Positions 36,715 through 45,883 of a stretch of DNA of 64,000 nt are shown here, piece after piece. The translations under genes were made by a program, and so were the position numbers. Below the pieces are notes generated by a model that had not been told where the DNA came from, did not search any database, and was given only the letters and a program-made list of their open reading frames with translations. Each line of letters opens with the position of its first letter. The first letter of the stretch is position 1. This stretch comes from Azospirillum brasilense (GTDB lineage: Bacteria; Pseudomonadota; Alphaproteobacteria; Azospirillales; Azospirillaceae). Location of the stretch: NCBI RefSeq assembly GCF_003349955.1, contig NZ_QLKQ01000017.1, positions 32,907-96,906 on the forward strand, in the 5' to 3' direction.

Positions 36715-39048
36715 TCATGCTGCATCGGTTGCCGGACCCTTCCCGGCGGCGCCGGCTGTCCGGGGGGCCGTTACGGGAATCCGCAGGAGGAAGCTGGTGC
36801 CTCCGCCAGGGGTGTCGGGGGTGGGCATGGCGGGGCGCGGGCTTTCCACCGAAATCCGGCCGCCCAGCGATTGCGTCACCAGGTTGAAGACGATGTGGAG
36901 GCCGAGCCCGCTGCCGCCGGTGCCGCGCTTGGTCGTGAAGAAGGGTTCGAAGACCTTGGGCAGATTGTCCGGGGCGATGCCGACCCCGTCGTCGGCGAAG
37001 CGGATGTCCAGCTCGCCGTCCGGCAACGCCTCCACGGTCAGCGCCATCGTCCCCTCCCGCCCATCGGGAAAGGCGTGGGTCAGCGCGTTGATGACCAGAT
37101 TGGTGATGACCTGGCTGAGCGCGCCGGGATAGCCGTCCATGGTGATGCCGTCCGGGCAGGCCACGGTCATCCGGTGCGGGCTCTTGCGCAGGCGCGGACC
37201 CAGCGAGGTGATGATCTCGTCCAGATAGGAGCGCAGGTCGAAGCGGCGGCGTTCCTGGCTGGTCTGGTCGACGGCGACGCGCTTGAAGCTCTGGATCAGC
37301 TCCGCCGCGCGGGTCAGGTTCTGCTCGATCAGGCGGGAGGCCTCGCCCGCCGCCGCCACATAGCCGGTCAGGTCGGATTTCTTCAGGCTGCCCGTCGCGA
37401 AGGCCTCGGTGAGCGTCCGCGTCTTCGAGGCCAGATGGGTGGAGCAGCTGTAGGCGATGCCCACCGGCGTGTTGATCTCGTGCGCGACGCCGGCCACCAG
37501 CAGGGCGAGCGAGGCCATCTTCTCCGCCTGGACGAGGCTGTCCTGGGTCTCCTTGAGGTCGGCGTAGGCGGTCTCCAGCGCCTCCATGGCGTGGAACACC
37601 TCCTCGGCGGAGCGCGCCTCCACCGTCACGTCGGTGAAGGTGCGGACGAAGCCGCCCTCCGGCAGGGGGTTGGAGCGCACCTCGATGATCGTGCCGTCGG
37701 GCCGCCGCCGCTTGAAGGCGAAGGGCAGGTCGGGGACCACGGCGGTCTCGTCCAGTTCCAGGTCGGGATCGATGCTGAAATCCTCGAAGGCGCCCTGGGC
37801 GCGCTGGCGCTGGATGATCTCGGGGAACAGCGGGTTGCCGGCCAGGAAGGCCGCCGGCACGTCGAGAAGCTCCGCGGCGCGGCGGTTGGACATGACGACC
37901 CGCAGGTTGCGGTCCACCATGATGATGCCCTGGTCGGTGTTGTCGAGCGTGATCTGAAGGACGTTCCGTTCGCGCGCCAGATCCCGCTCGGCCTGCATGC
38001 GCTCCGTCACGTCGGACATGGTGCCGGTCAGGCGGACGGCCGTTCCCTCGCCGTCGCGCAGGGCGGTCGCCCGGTCCTCGATCCAGCTCCAGCCGCCGTC
38101 GCGGCGGCGCATGCGGTAGACGGTGGCGTAGGCGCTGTCCTTGTCGCGCACGCGGCTGCGGGATTCCGCGACGACGCGCCGCCGCTCCTCCGGGTGGATC
38201 AGCGACTCCCAGGTCCGCGCGGTCATCTCCAGCTCCGCCGGGCCGTAGCCGAGCAGGGCCGGAAACTCCTTCGACCACCAGTACTGGCCGGTCCGCAGAT
38301 CGTAGTCCCAGACCGAGGAGCGGGTGGCGGTGATGGCCAGCCCCAGCCGCTCCTCGCTCTGGCGCAGGGCGGCCTCCTCCTCGTCCAGCCGGGTCAGCAT
38401 GCCGTTGTAGGCGGCGATCACCCGCCCCAGCTCGTCGGCCGACGACCAGTGCACGGGCTGGCGCAGATGCTCCTGCTCCGCGGTGCGGATCGAGGCGATC
38501 AGCCGGCCCAGCGGCACGCCGATGGTCAGCCGGTGCGCGGTCAGGGCGGTGACCAGCGTGCCGATCAGCATCAGCAGCACGAGCCACAGCGTGTTGACCA
38601 TCTCCTGCCGGATCTGCTCGTCCACCGGGGCGTAGCTGAAATGGAGGGTCAGCGTGCCGAGCCGGCGGTTTTGCACCTGGATCGGACGGTGCACCGTCTC
38701 GCGCCCGGCAAAGGAGCGGCAATCGGCCTCCGGCCAGGCGAAACGGCCGTCCGCCAACTCGTCCGCCACCTCGATGCACAGAAGTTCGCGGTTGACGGAA
38801 ATCGCCTGGATGATGTTGCGGATGGCCGGCACGTCCACGGCCCACAGGCTGGAGGACAGGGCGACGGCGTTGATCTCCGCCACCGCCTCGATCCGGTCGC
38901 GCAGGGCGCCGCGCAGATCCTTGTACTTGCCGTAGAAGAAGATCGAGGAGAAGCCGAGCGTGGTCAGGATCAGAATGGGAATCAGGATCAACAGGAATTT
39001 CGCCGACACCGTCGGCACCGTCTTCCACGCCTGCTCGATCACCGTCAT
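36715..39048 (-). CDS. Membrane sensor histidine kinase with HAMP and two PAS domains
   Basis: The product has 777 residues. TM1 is at ~17-40, a periplasmic sensor at ~41-150, TM2 at ~152-175, then HAMP (~175-230), PAS/PAC (~240-360), a second PAS (~370-490), HisKA (VAGVAHEINTPVGIAYS) and HATPase (NLVINALTHAF, DDGVGI, GSGLGLHI). The HEINTP box is typical of HPK4-like kinases. It lacks its own receiver. The hybrid kinase gene follows on the same strand, so the pair probably acts as one pathway. It is divergent from the partner-switch genes at 39284. Confidence 0.9.
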   Translation of the reverse strand: MTVIEQAWKTVPTVSAKFLLILIPILILTTLGFSSIFFYGKYKDLRGALRDRIEAVAEINAVALSSSLWAVDVPAIRNIIQAISVNRELLCIEVADELADGRFAWPEADCRSFAGRETVHRPIQVQNRRLGTLTLHFSYAPVDEQIRQEMVNTLWLVLLMLIGTLVTALTAHRLTIGVPLGRLIASIRTAEQEHLRQPVHWSSADELGRVIAAYNGMLTRLDEEEAALRQSEERLGLAITATRSSVWDYDLRTGQYWWSKEFPALLGYGPAELEMTARTWESLIHPEERRRVVAESRSRVRDKDSAYATVYRMRRRDGGWSWIEDRATALRDGEGTAVRLTGTMSDVTERMQAERDLARERNVLQITLDNTDQGIIMVDRNLRVVMSNRRAAELLDVPAAFLAGNPLFPEIIQRQRAQGAFEDFSIDPDLELDETAVVPDLPFAFKRRRPDGTIIEVRSNPLPEGGFVRTFTDVTVEARSAEEVFHAMEALETAYADLKETQDSLVQAEKMASLALLVAGVAHEINTPVGIAYSCSTHLASKTRTLTEAFATGSLKKSDLTGYVAAAGEASRLIEQNLTRAAELIQSFKRVAVDQTSQERRRFDLRSYLDEIITSLGPRLRKSPHRMTVACPDGITMDGYPGALSQVITNLVINALTHAFPDGREGTMALTVEALPDGELDIRFADDGVGIAPDNLPKVFEPFFTTKRGTGGSGLGLHIVFNLVTQSLGGRISVESPRPAMPTPDTPGGGTSFLLRIPVTAPRTAGAAGKGPATDAA

Positions 39049-39283
39049 GAAGGGTTATCCCGCTGCGGGGGCGCAAGCCGGGCGGACCGGCGGCACGGTG
39101 CCGCCTTCACCGGCCATGCGGTTGTACTATCAACCGATGCCATCCGTCTATGGCGTGTGAAGCGTGAAAATTCTTCTCAGGGTCGATAAAATTGACCGAA
39201 TGTATACTTGAAGCTTGAGAGGGGATGGGCCTTGCACTACTGTTCGCGGGAGCCGCTTGCGCGGTGCAACACAAGAGGATGTC

Positions 39284-39589
39284 ATGAATTTCCAGGTGCA
39301 CCGGTCCTCTGAAACCATTGAGGTGCTGTTGAGCGGCCGGTTGGAGTTCACCGACCATGACAGCCTTCCCGACCTCGTGGACCTGCTCAACAATGAGGGC
39401 ACGCGCCGCTTCATCCTGGACATGGACGGGCTGACCTTCATCGACTCCGCGGGGATCGGCATGCTGCTGATCCTTCAGGACGAGGCGGAGCAGCGCAACA
39501 TCAAGCTGATCCTTCGCAAGCTGCAGGGCGATGTGCTGCGCTCCATCGACCTCGCGCGGATCGGCGAAGTCGTCGCCATCGAGCGGTGA
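39284..39589 (+). CDS. STAS-domain anti-anti-sigma-type protein (module 1)
   Basis: The product has 101 residues, a single STAS domain. The phosphorylatable Ser lies in FIDSAGIGML (S55). STAS antagonists are switched by a serine kinase (here probably the next gene) and a PP2C phosphatase (second next gene). AAGAGGATG gives a good start. The stop is seven bases before the switch-kinase gene. The protein has the same length as the STAS gene product at 46613-46918, with S55 at the same position, which suggests a duplicated module. Confidence 0.9.
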   Translation: MNFQVHRSSETIEVLLSGRLEFTDHDSLPDLVDLLNNEGTRRFILDMDGLTFIDSAGIGMLLILQDEAEQRNIKLILRKLQGDVLRSIDLARIGEVVAIER

Positions 39590-39596
39590 GCACGTG

Positions 39597-40379
39597 ATGG
39601 ACGGTTTCCCCGCCTGTTCTCTCCCCGGTCCGGCCGGCGCCTTGCGGCCCTTCAGCGTGGTGCGGGATCGCGTGCCGGCGGAGATCGCCGCGCGGGTCGC
39701 CGCGCGCTTCGGCGTGAGCGAGGCCGCTGCAGGCGTCGGAGACGCCCTTGATGTCCGGGCCGCCGCCGCGGTGCTGCTGGCCCAGGCCGACCGCGACATC
39801 CTGCGCGGCGCCTTCGGACTCAACCGCTTCCTGACGGTGGAACTGACGGAGCGGGAGGAGGGGACCGGCGCCATCGACGCGGACTGGCTGGGTGCCCCGC
39901 CGGTGGAGAGGGGATTCTACCTCTCGCTGACCACCGGCACGGCCTATGGCCTGCAATGCGCGGTTCTGGTCTGCGACGAGCTGACCCGGCGCGGCGTGCT
40001 GACGCCGGAACGGCGCGGCAACGTCGAGCTGTGCCTGCACGAGGCCATCGCCAACGCCATCGTCCACGGCAATCTGGGCATTCCCAGCGCGACCAAGGAG
40101 CAGCCGGAGGGCTACCGGCTGTTCAGCCGGCTGCTGCGCGAACGGCTGGGCGACGGCGCCGTGCGGCAGCGGCGGATCGACATCTTCGCGCGCTGGACCG
40201 CCGACAGCCTGTCCATCGCGGTGGTCGACCAGGGCAACGGGTTCGACGCCGCGGCCCTGCCGCAGGACACCGACAGCGGCGCCCATTCGGGCCGGGGCTT
40301 CGTGTTCATGCGGGCGCTGGCCCGGCGCATCCACGTGACCGACGGCGGGCGCTGCACCCTGCTGCAGTTCGACCTGTGA
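39597..40379 (+). CDS. ATP-binding switch kinase (RsbW/SpoIIAB-like) with long N-terminal region
   Basis: The product has 260 residues. The C-terminal ~150 residues are a GHKL ATPase of the anti-sigma type: N-box ELCLHEAIANAIVHGN, G1 VVDQGNGFD, and G2 GAHSGRGFVFM. The N-terminal ~110 residues are unusual; classic RsbW proteins (~150 aa) lack them. They may bind a different target. The kinase would phosphorylate the upstream STAS protein. No sigma factor gene is in the window, so the controlled partner is unknown. Module 2 has a similar long version. Confidence 0.85.
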   Translation: MDGFPACSLPGPAGALRPFSVVRDRVPAEIAARVAARFGVSEAAAGVGDALDVRAAAAVLLAQADRDILRGAFGLNRFLTVELTEREEGTGAIDADWLGAPPVERGFYLSLTTGTAYGLQCAVLVCDELTRRGVLTPERRGNVELCLHEAIANAIVHGNLGIPSATKEQPEGYRLFSRLLRERLGDGAVRQRRIDIFARWTADSLSIAVVDQGNGFDAAALPQDTDSGAHSGRGFVFMRALARRIHVTDGGRCTLLQFDL

Positions 40380-40398
40380 CGGGCGGGCGGAGTCGCGC

Positions 40399-41556
40399 AT
40401 GCCCATTTCCCTCGCCGCCAGCCGGGTCCTGATCGTCGACGACAACGAGTTCAACAGGAAGTCGCTGGCCCTGATGATCCGCCGCGCCGGGCTGACCCAG
40501 ATCGAGGTCGCCGAGAATGGGGTGGAGGGGCTGCGCAAGGTGGAGAGCTTCCGCCCCGACCTCGTCCTCCTGGATGTCAGCATGCCGGTGATGGACGGGC
40601 TGGAGATGTGCCGGCGCCTGCGCGAGCGGCTGACCCACGAGGAATTGCCGATCCTGTTCCAGACCGCGCTGGACAGCGACGAGGAGCAGGTCCGCTGCTT
40701 CGAGGCCGGGGGCAGCGACTTCATTTCCAAGCCGATCAAGCCCGGCGAGTGCGTCGCCCGCGTCCGCCACCAGCTCGAAAAGCGCAAGCTGTTCACCGAC
40801 CTCGCCAATTTCCGCGCGCGGGTGGAGCGGGAGCTGAAGCACGCCAAGGCGATGCAGCTGTCCCTGCTGCCCGAGCCGAGGGAACTGGAGGCGGTCGCCG
40901 AGCGGTACGAGCTGGTGCTGGACGCCCATTTCGAAACCTCGTCGGAGCTGGGTGGCGATTTCTGGAACGTCTACCCGCTGGACAGCCACCGCGTCGCCTT
41001 CCTGATGGTCGATTTCGCCGGGCACGGCATCACCGCCGCCATCAACACCTTCCGCCTGCACACGCTGATCGATCGCTTTCCCATGCAGCATGTGCCGCCC
41101 TCGGAATGGCTGGCCGGGCTGAACCAGGCGCTGAAGGAGGTGCTGCCGGTCGGGCAGTTCGCCACCGCCTTCTTCGGCATCCTCGACCTGCACACTGACA
41201 CACTGACCTACGCCTCGGCCGGGGCGCCGAATCCGGTGGTGGGAATTGCGGGGGAGCTTCGGCTGCTCGATTCGGCGGGGCTGGTGCTGGGCGCGTCGCG
41301 CCGCGCCGTCTACGCCGACCGCAGCCTGCGCCTGCCGCGCGGGAGCTGCCTGTTCCTCTACAGCGACGCGCTGATCGAATGCAGCGGTCCGGACAACGAA
41401 CCGATCGGCCAGGACGGGGTCCCCGGCCTGCTGCGCGGCGCCATGGCCGCCAACCGCGCCCGCCCGCTGGGGCCGTTGCTGGAGCGCTTCTACGCCCGCA
41501 CCAGCCTGCCGCTGCGCGACGACCTGACCGCCGTGTGGATCGCCCGCCGGGCGTGA
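40399..41556 (+). CDS. Receiver-PP2C (SpoIIE/RsbU-type) phosphatase, module 1
   Basis: The product has 385 residues. Residues 1-125 are an intact receiver (VDDNEFNRKS, D59 in LLDVSMPVMDG, Lys in SKPIKPG). A coiled linker (~125-160) leads into a PP2C/SpoIIE domain with all metal motifs: ELGGDFWNV, DFAGHGITAAINTF, LYSDALIE and RDDLTAVW. Phosphorylation of the receiver should activate dephosphorylation of the STAS protein. A terminator follows. Confidence 0.9.
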   Translation: MPISLAASRVLIVDDNEFNRKSLALMIRRAGLTQIEVAENGVEGLRKVESFRPDLVLLDVSMPVMDGLEMCRRLRERLTHEELPILFQTALDSDEEQVRCFEAGGSDFISKPIKPGECVARVRHQLEKRKLFTDLANFRARVERELKHAKAMQLSLLPEPRELEAVAERYELVLDAHFETSSELGGDFWNVYPLDSHRVAFLMVDFAGHGITAAINTFRLHTLIDRFPMQHVPPSEWLAGLNQALKEVLPVGQFATAFFGILDLHTDTLTYASAGAPNPVVGIAGELRLLDSAGLVLGASRRAVYADRSLRLPRGSCLFLYSDALIECSGPDNEPIGQDGVPGLLRGAMAANRARPLGPLLERFYARTSLPLRDDLTAVWIARRA

Positions 41557-41569
41557 GGGCCGGAAACGG

Positions 41570-41605
41570 GAAAGGCCGCCGCGGGTGGTCCGCGGCGGCC
41601 TTTCT
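41570..41605 (+). terminator. Terminator after receiver-PP2C gene
   Basis: A perfect 15-base stem GAAAGGCCGCCGCGG / CCGCGGCGGCCTTTC has a five-base loop, 14 bases past the stop codon. It is convergent with the DedA gene and may serve both. Confidence 0.8.
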
Positions 41606-41648
41606 GTCTGAGTTCCGGTCTGCCGGCCTCTCGGGGGGAGGGGCGCCG

Positions 41649-42224
41649 TTACGCCTGCGTCTCGGAGGCGGCGTAGCGGCGGCGGACCCACATCACGCTC
41701 TTCACGGCGAAGATGGTGACGCCGATGCCCAGCGCGATGAGCAGGAGGATCTTCGGGCCGTTCTCGCCGATGGCGGCGGCGGCCTCGCCGAACAGATAGC
41801 CGGCCCCGGCGAAGCTCCAGGCCCAGATGCCCGCGGCGATGAAATTCCAGAACAGGAACTTGCGCCAGGGCATGCGGGATGTGCCGACGGCGACCGAGGC
41901 GATGTTGCGCACCCCGTAGAGGAAGCGGAAGGCCAGGATGAAGCCGACACCGTAGGTTTCCAGCCAGTACAGCACGCGGGACGCGCGGGCCTCCGCCGCC
42001 GGGAAACGGGCCAGCGCCTTGGCGCCCCATTTGCGGCCGATCCAGAAATAACACTGGTCGCCCATGAAGCTGCCGATCCAGACGGCGGCCACCAGCCAGT
42101 ATAGGTTGATGATCCCCAGATGGGCGCCCATCCCGCCGAAAATCACGAAGGTCTCGCCTTCGAAAAAGGCCCATATGAAGGCCAGGGGATAGAAGGCATC
42201 GCCCCAATCCTGGAGCCAGGTCAT
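41649..42224 (-). CDS. DedA-family membrane protein
   Basis: The product has 191 residues with about five membrane segments. FFEGETFVIFGGMGAHLG, then GDQCYFWIGRKWGAKAL, and FRFLYGVRNIASVAVGTSRMPWRKFLFWN are DedA motifs (G-x-x-xGD, and R-x-x-P-type re-entrant loop). DedA proteins act at the inner membrane as lipid or undecaprenyl-phosphate flippases. The start at 42224 was chosen because a longer frame (42308) reads a basic, non-conserved leader. The 255-base gap upstream of it holds no gene. Confidence 0.9.
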   Translation of the reverse strand: MTWLQDWGDAFYPLAFIWAFFEGETFVIFGGMGAHLGIINLYWLVAAVWIGSFMGDQCYFWIGRKWGAKALARFPAAEARASRVLYWLETYGVGFILAFRFLYGVRNIASVAVGTSRMPWRKFLFWNFIAAGIWAWSFAGAGYLFGEAAAAIGENGPKILLLIALGIGVTIFAVKSVMWVRRRYAASETQA

Positions 42225-42479
42225 CCAGTCCAAATCACCCTCCCCGCGGGTCGTTCCTTTTCGGCTCGGACCGCCGGCGATGCGCCAGGGAAACGCAGGC
42301 GCGGCCATTGGTCAGGCTACGGACACATCATTGCACATAAGTGCGTGTCTTGTCGCGCAATCATTCCCGAATCGGGGGGAGGAACCCGTACAAAGTTGGG
42401 GTAAGAAACGATCTATTGCGGCGGGATTATTTTGTTTCCGGACACGTATTCTGTGAATCGGTCAGTGTTCGTGACTTGG

Positions 42480-42911
42480 TCAGCCATCCTCGCCCGACAA
42501 TTCGCCGACCGCCTGCCGGGCGGCGCGCAGCAGCAGGGGATTCGGTTCGGACGGGCCGTCCTCTCCCTCGTCCTCCTCCCAGGCGCCCGGCGCGGCGCGG
42601 CGCTTCAACTCGCGCGCGGTTTCGATCAGCAGATGGGCCAGCTTCTGGTCGGGCAACGCCTGCGCCAGCGCCCGCAGCTCCGCGTTGGTCAGGGCCGCCG
42701 GGTCGAAGTCGGCGCGCGGCGCCATCGGGACGGGCGGCGGCGGGACGAGAGCGAGGGTCATCGGTGGCGGCGCCGAGGGTGACGGAACATCCTCCCGCAC
42801 CACGTCGACGGCCACCGGCGCCGCCACGGTGGTGGCACGGGACCGGCGCGCCGGCTTGCGCGCCCGCTCCGTCTCGGGCAGGCTGTCGAACAGGAGAGGT
42901 TGCGTGCTCAT
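42480..42911 (-). CDS. Hypothetical protein
   Basis: The product has 143 residues. The N-terminal half is Pro/Ala/Arg-rich and looks disordered. The C-terminal part (about 70-110) is helical (ALTNAELRALAQALPDQKLAHLLIETARELKRR), followed by an acidic tail. No domain was recognised. It follows the PIN-domain gene on the same strand after 132 bases, but no antitoxin-type DNA-binding motif is visible, so pairing is doubtful. Confidence 0.6.
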   Translation of the reverse strand: MSTQPLLFDSLPETERARKPARRSRATTVAAPVAVDVVREDVPSPSAPPPMTLALVPPPPVPMAPRADFDPAALTNAELRALAQALPDQKLAHLLIETARELKRRAAPGAWEEDEGEDGPSEPNPLLLRAARQAVGELSGEDG

Positions 42912-43043
42912 CCGGTCACCCGCGATCCGTTCACCGCTAGTTTGCGAAGTGTTCTCTTTTCATTCTAGAGAACGAAGGCCGGAAGTCGAGTGGAAACTTT
43001 TTGGGCAGACTTTTCAAACGCCGGTTCGGGCGACGACCCCGGG

Positions 43044-43499
43044 TCAGGCGATGGCGTCGAGGAACCGCTCGGGGCGCAGGATGCGCGTGCGGCCCACCCG
43101 GCGCACCGACAGAAGCTGCCGGTCCACCGTCACCAGCCAGTCGGCGTCGGCGGCCAGCGCCACGGCCAGGAACATGTCGTCGTCGGGATCGCGGCACAGC
43201 CGCTCCACCGGAGCGGGCTCGACCCATTGAGCCTCCGCGGCGAAGGCGGTCAGGAAGGCGGCGCGCTCCACAGCCGGGCGGTAGCGGTCGAAGTCCGGGC
43301 GCATCAGCACCTCGCGCAGCTCCGCCAGGGTGGCGTCGGAGACGAAGGCGGCTCCCCGCGCCCGCACCGCCTCGACGCTGCGCTGGATGGCCAGGCTGCG
43401 GCGGGGCACCTCGGCGCCGAGCAGGGCGTAGCCGACGAGGATGTTGGTGTCCAGAACGGCCCGGAAAGGCTGGGCGGCGTGGTCGGGGCTGGCGGTCAT
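43044..43499 (-). CDS. PIN-domain ribonuclease-like protein
   Basis: The product has 151 residues. The PIN acidic residues are visible: AVLDTNILVG (first Asp), SDATLAELREVL (Glu), DPDDDMFLAVALAADADWLVTVD (Asp pair). The type resembles COG1569 putative toxins. No antitoxin gene overlaps it. It starts 24 bases after the receiver-PP2C gene of module 2, so it may be the last gene of the chemosensory operon. Its RNase target is unknown. Confidence 0.82.
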   Translation of the reverse strand: MTASPDHAAQPFRAVLDTNILVGYALLGAEVPRRSLAIQRSVEAVRARGAAFVSDATLAELREVLMRPDFDRYRPAVERAAFLTAFAAEAQWVEPAPVERLCRDPDDDMFLAVALAADADWLVTVDRQLLSVRRVGRTRILRPERFLDAIA

Positions 43500-43523
43500 G
43501 CGCCCATCGGTTCCATGGCCCGC

Positions 43524-44720
43524 TCAGCCCTTGCGGGTCAGCAGCAGCGCGGTCAGGTCGTCGTCGATCGGGCCGATGGCGCGCAGGCGGTCCAGCAGCC
43601 CGTCCAGGAAGCGGCCGTCGTCGGTCTCGCCCATCCGCTCGGCGACCAGGGCGGCGAGGCCCGGTTCGTCCAGGACGTCGTTGCCGACCGGGATTTCGAT
43701 GGCGCCGTCCGAATAGAGGAACAGACGCCCGCCGGGGGGCAGGGGGAGGGAGCGCTCCTCATACTCCGCCGAGGCGAGCAGGCCGAGCGGCAGGCCGGCG
43801 CTGTCGCCCAACAGCGGTTCGGCATCGCCCGGCGCCCAGACCATCGGGCGCGTCGATCCGGCGGAGGCGTAGACGAAGCGGTTCTCCGCCGGCTCGATCA
43901 CCCCGGCCAGCATGGTGGCGAACTGCCCGTTGGGAAGCAGCGCGCACAGCCGCCGGTTGACGGTGGACAGGAACGCGCCCGGGGTCAGGCCGGACATGTC
44001 CATCTGCTGGCAGATCGCGTGCAGGCGGAAGGTGTTCAGCGCCGCCCCGACGCCATGGCCGGAGAAATCGACCATGTAGAGCATGGTCCGGCCCGGCCCC
44101 TGATCCTGCCCGCCCTCGACGGCGTCGTGGCGCAGGTCCCAGAAGTCGCCGCCCAGCTCCGACGAGGGGGCGAAATGGGCGGCGATGCCCACCCCGGCCG
44201 CGGTCTCGACCTCGGCCAGCCGCTCCGGCGAGGGCATCAGCCGCTCCTGCATCTTGCGGGCGAGCGACAGCTCGCTCTCCGTCCGCTCGCGGAAACATTG
44301 GAGGTCGTGGAGCAGGGCGCGGTTCTGCAGGTGGATGCGCACGCGGGCCAGCAGCTCGACCGCGTTGATCGGCTTGGTCACGTAATCGGTGGCGCCGGCC
44401 GCGAAGGCCTTGGCGCGATCCTCCGCCCGGTTCAGGCTGGATTGCACCAGGACCGGCAGATCCTTCCAGGCGGGAAGCGCGCGCAGGCGGCGGCACATCT
44501 CGAACCCGTCCAGGTTCGGCATCATCAGGTCGAGCAGGATCAGGTCGGGCCGGAAGGCGTCGAGCCGGGCCAGCGCGTCGTTGCCGTCCTCCGCCATCTC
44601 GATGCGGGTGACGCCGCCGCGCTCCAGAAGCGCCTGGAGCAGGTGGCGGTTCACGCGGTTGTCGTCCACCACCAGGACGCGGGCCGTGTCCAGCCCCGGA
44701 ACCTCCGGCAGGTTGTTCAT
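43524..44720 (-). CDS. Receiver-PP2C (SpoIIE/RsbU-type) phosphatase, module 2, intact
   Basis: The product has 398 residues. The receiver (DDNRVNRH, D64 in LLDLMMPNLDG, TKPINAVE) is followed by a PP2C/SpoIIE domain with complete metal motifs: ELGGDFWDL, DFSGHGVGAALNTF, LYSDGAIEIPVG and DDDLTALLL. It probably dephosphorylates the STAS protein at 46613. It overlaps the upstream paralog by four bases (ATGA). It closely resembles the 40399-41556 product, so the modules are paralogous. Confidence 0.9.
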   Translation of the reverse strand: MNNLPEVPGLDTARVLVVDDNRVNRHLLQALLERGGVTRIEMAEDGNDALARLDAFRPDLILLDLMMPNLDGFEMCRRLRALPAWKDLPVLVQSSLNRAEDRAKAFAAGATDYVTKPINAVELLARVRIHLQNRALLHDLQCFRERTESELSLARKMQERLMPSPERLAEVETAAGVGIAAHFAPSSELGGDFWDLRHDAVEGGQDQGPGRTMLYMVDFSGHGVGAALNTFRLHAICQQMDMSGLTPGAFLSTVNRRLCALLPNGQFATMLAGVIEPAENRFVYASAGSTRPMVWAPGDAEPLLGDSAGLPLGLLASAEYEERSLPLPPGGRLFLYSDGAIEIPVGNDVLDEPGLAALVAERMGETDDGRFLDGLLDRLRAIGPIDDDLTALLLTRKG

Positions 44721-45883
44721 CGCGCACCCCCGCGGCCGATCCACACCAGCGTGTGGTCGTCGAGCGGCACGTCGCCCTGGGCCGCGGCGAGCGCGGCGGT
44801 CACCGCCGCGAAGGCCTCGCCGCCGGCCATGGCGTTCCGGACGGCGGCGCTCTCCAGCAGGGCCGCGAGGCCGCCGTTGCGCCCGCCCAGCGTGTCCAGC
44901 ACGGCGGTCGAGTGCAGGACCAGCGCCGAGTCCGGCGGGAAGGGCAGGTCGTGGTCCTCGTAGCGGGCGCCGACCGCGACGCCCACCGGCTGGTCGGACC
45001 CTTGGCCGAAGATCAGCGGCGCGCCCTCGGGCGGCACCAGGACCGGCGGGGCGGCCGCGGCCGCGGCGTAGGTGAAGCGTTCCGCCACGCCGTCCACCAC
45101 GCCGTAGATCACCGTGGCGTGCTGCCCCAGCTCCAGCAGGCAGACGGCCCGCTCGTTCAGTTCGGTCAGGAAGGCGCCGGGCCGCTCGCCGAGATGGGGC
45201 GCCAGCTCGTGGATCAGCGTGTGCATGCGGAAGGCGTTCAGCGCCGCCGACACGCCGCGCCCGGCCATATCCAGCAGGAACAGACCGAACCGCCCGCCGG
45301 CCAGCGGCAGAACCCCCCAGAGGTCGCCGCCCAGGTCGGAGGACAGCGCCGTGTGCGACCGCAGGGTCACCCCCGCGCTGTCCGTCAGCGCGGCGCACAG
45401 CGCCGGCGAGGGCAGGAGGTGGTCGTACATGGAGCGGGCCATCGCCAGCTCCCCCTCGACCCGCGCCCGGTAGGTCTGCAGGTCACGGATCAGCACGCGG
45501 TTCTGCAGATGGATGCGCACGCGGGCGACCAGCTCCGTGCGGTCCAGCGGCTTGGAGATCAGATCGGTGGTGCCGGCGGCGAAGGCGCGGTTGCGGTCGT
45601 CGCTGGACGACAGGGCGGTCTGCACCAGCACCGGCAGGTCCGCGTAGGCGTGGTCGGCGCGCAGGCGGCGGCACACCTCGAACCCGTCCATCCCCGGCAT
45701 CATGATGTCGAGGATCAGCAGGTCCGGCGCCTCCGCGGCGATCTGGGCCAGCGCGTCGAAGCCGTCCTTGGCGTAGGCGACGTTCTGGAATCCGGCTTCG
45801 CCGAGCAAGGCGCCGATCAGGGTGCGGTTGAAGTCGGTGTCGTCCACCACCAGGATGCGGCAGGCGGCGATGGCGTCGTCCAT
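44717..45883 (-). CDS. Receiver-PP2C-like protein with degenerate phosphatase motifs, module 2
   Basis: The product has 388 residues. The receiver is intact (VDDTDFNRT, D59 in LILDIMMPGMDG, SKPLDRTE). The PP2C-like domain keeps DLGGDLWGV and LDDHTLVW, but DxSGHG reads DMAGRG (His lost) and the YSD motif reads LHSTAVLD (metal Asp lost). It may be a weak phosphatase or a binding-only decoy controlled by phosphorylation. It overlaps the ATP-binding gene by one base and the intact paralog by four, so all three are translationally coupled. Confidence 0.87.
   Translation of the reverse strand: MDDAIAACRILVVDDTDFNRTLIGALLGEAGFQNVAYAKDGFDALAQIAAEAPDLLILDIMMPGMDGFEVCRRLRADHAYADLPVLVQTALSSSDDRNRAFAAGTTDLISKPLDRTELVARVRIHLQNRVLIRDLQTYRARVEGELAMARSMYDHLLPSPALCAALTDSAGVTLRSHTALSSDLGGDLWGVLPLAGGRFGLFLLDMAGRGVSAALNAFRMHTLIHELAPHLGERPGAFLTELNERAVCLLELGQHATVIYGVVDGVAERFTYAAAAAAPPVLVPPEGAPLIFGQGSDQPVGVAVGARYEDHDLPFPPDSALVLHSTAVLDTLGGRNGGLAALLESAAVRNAMAGGEAFAAVTAALAAAQGDVPLDDHTLVWIGRGGAR

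Noticed and set aside
42911..43044. PIN gene plus 42480-42911 gene as a toxin-antitoxin pair
   Set aside because: The second gene is 132 bases downstream and lacks any antitoxin-type DNA-binding motif.
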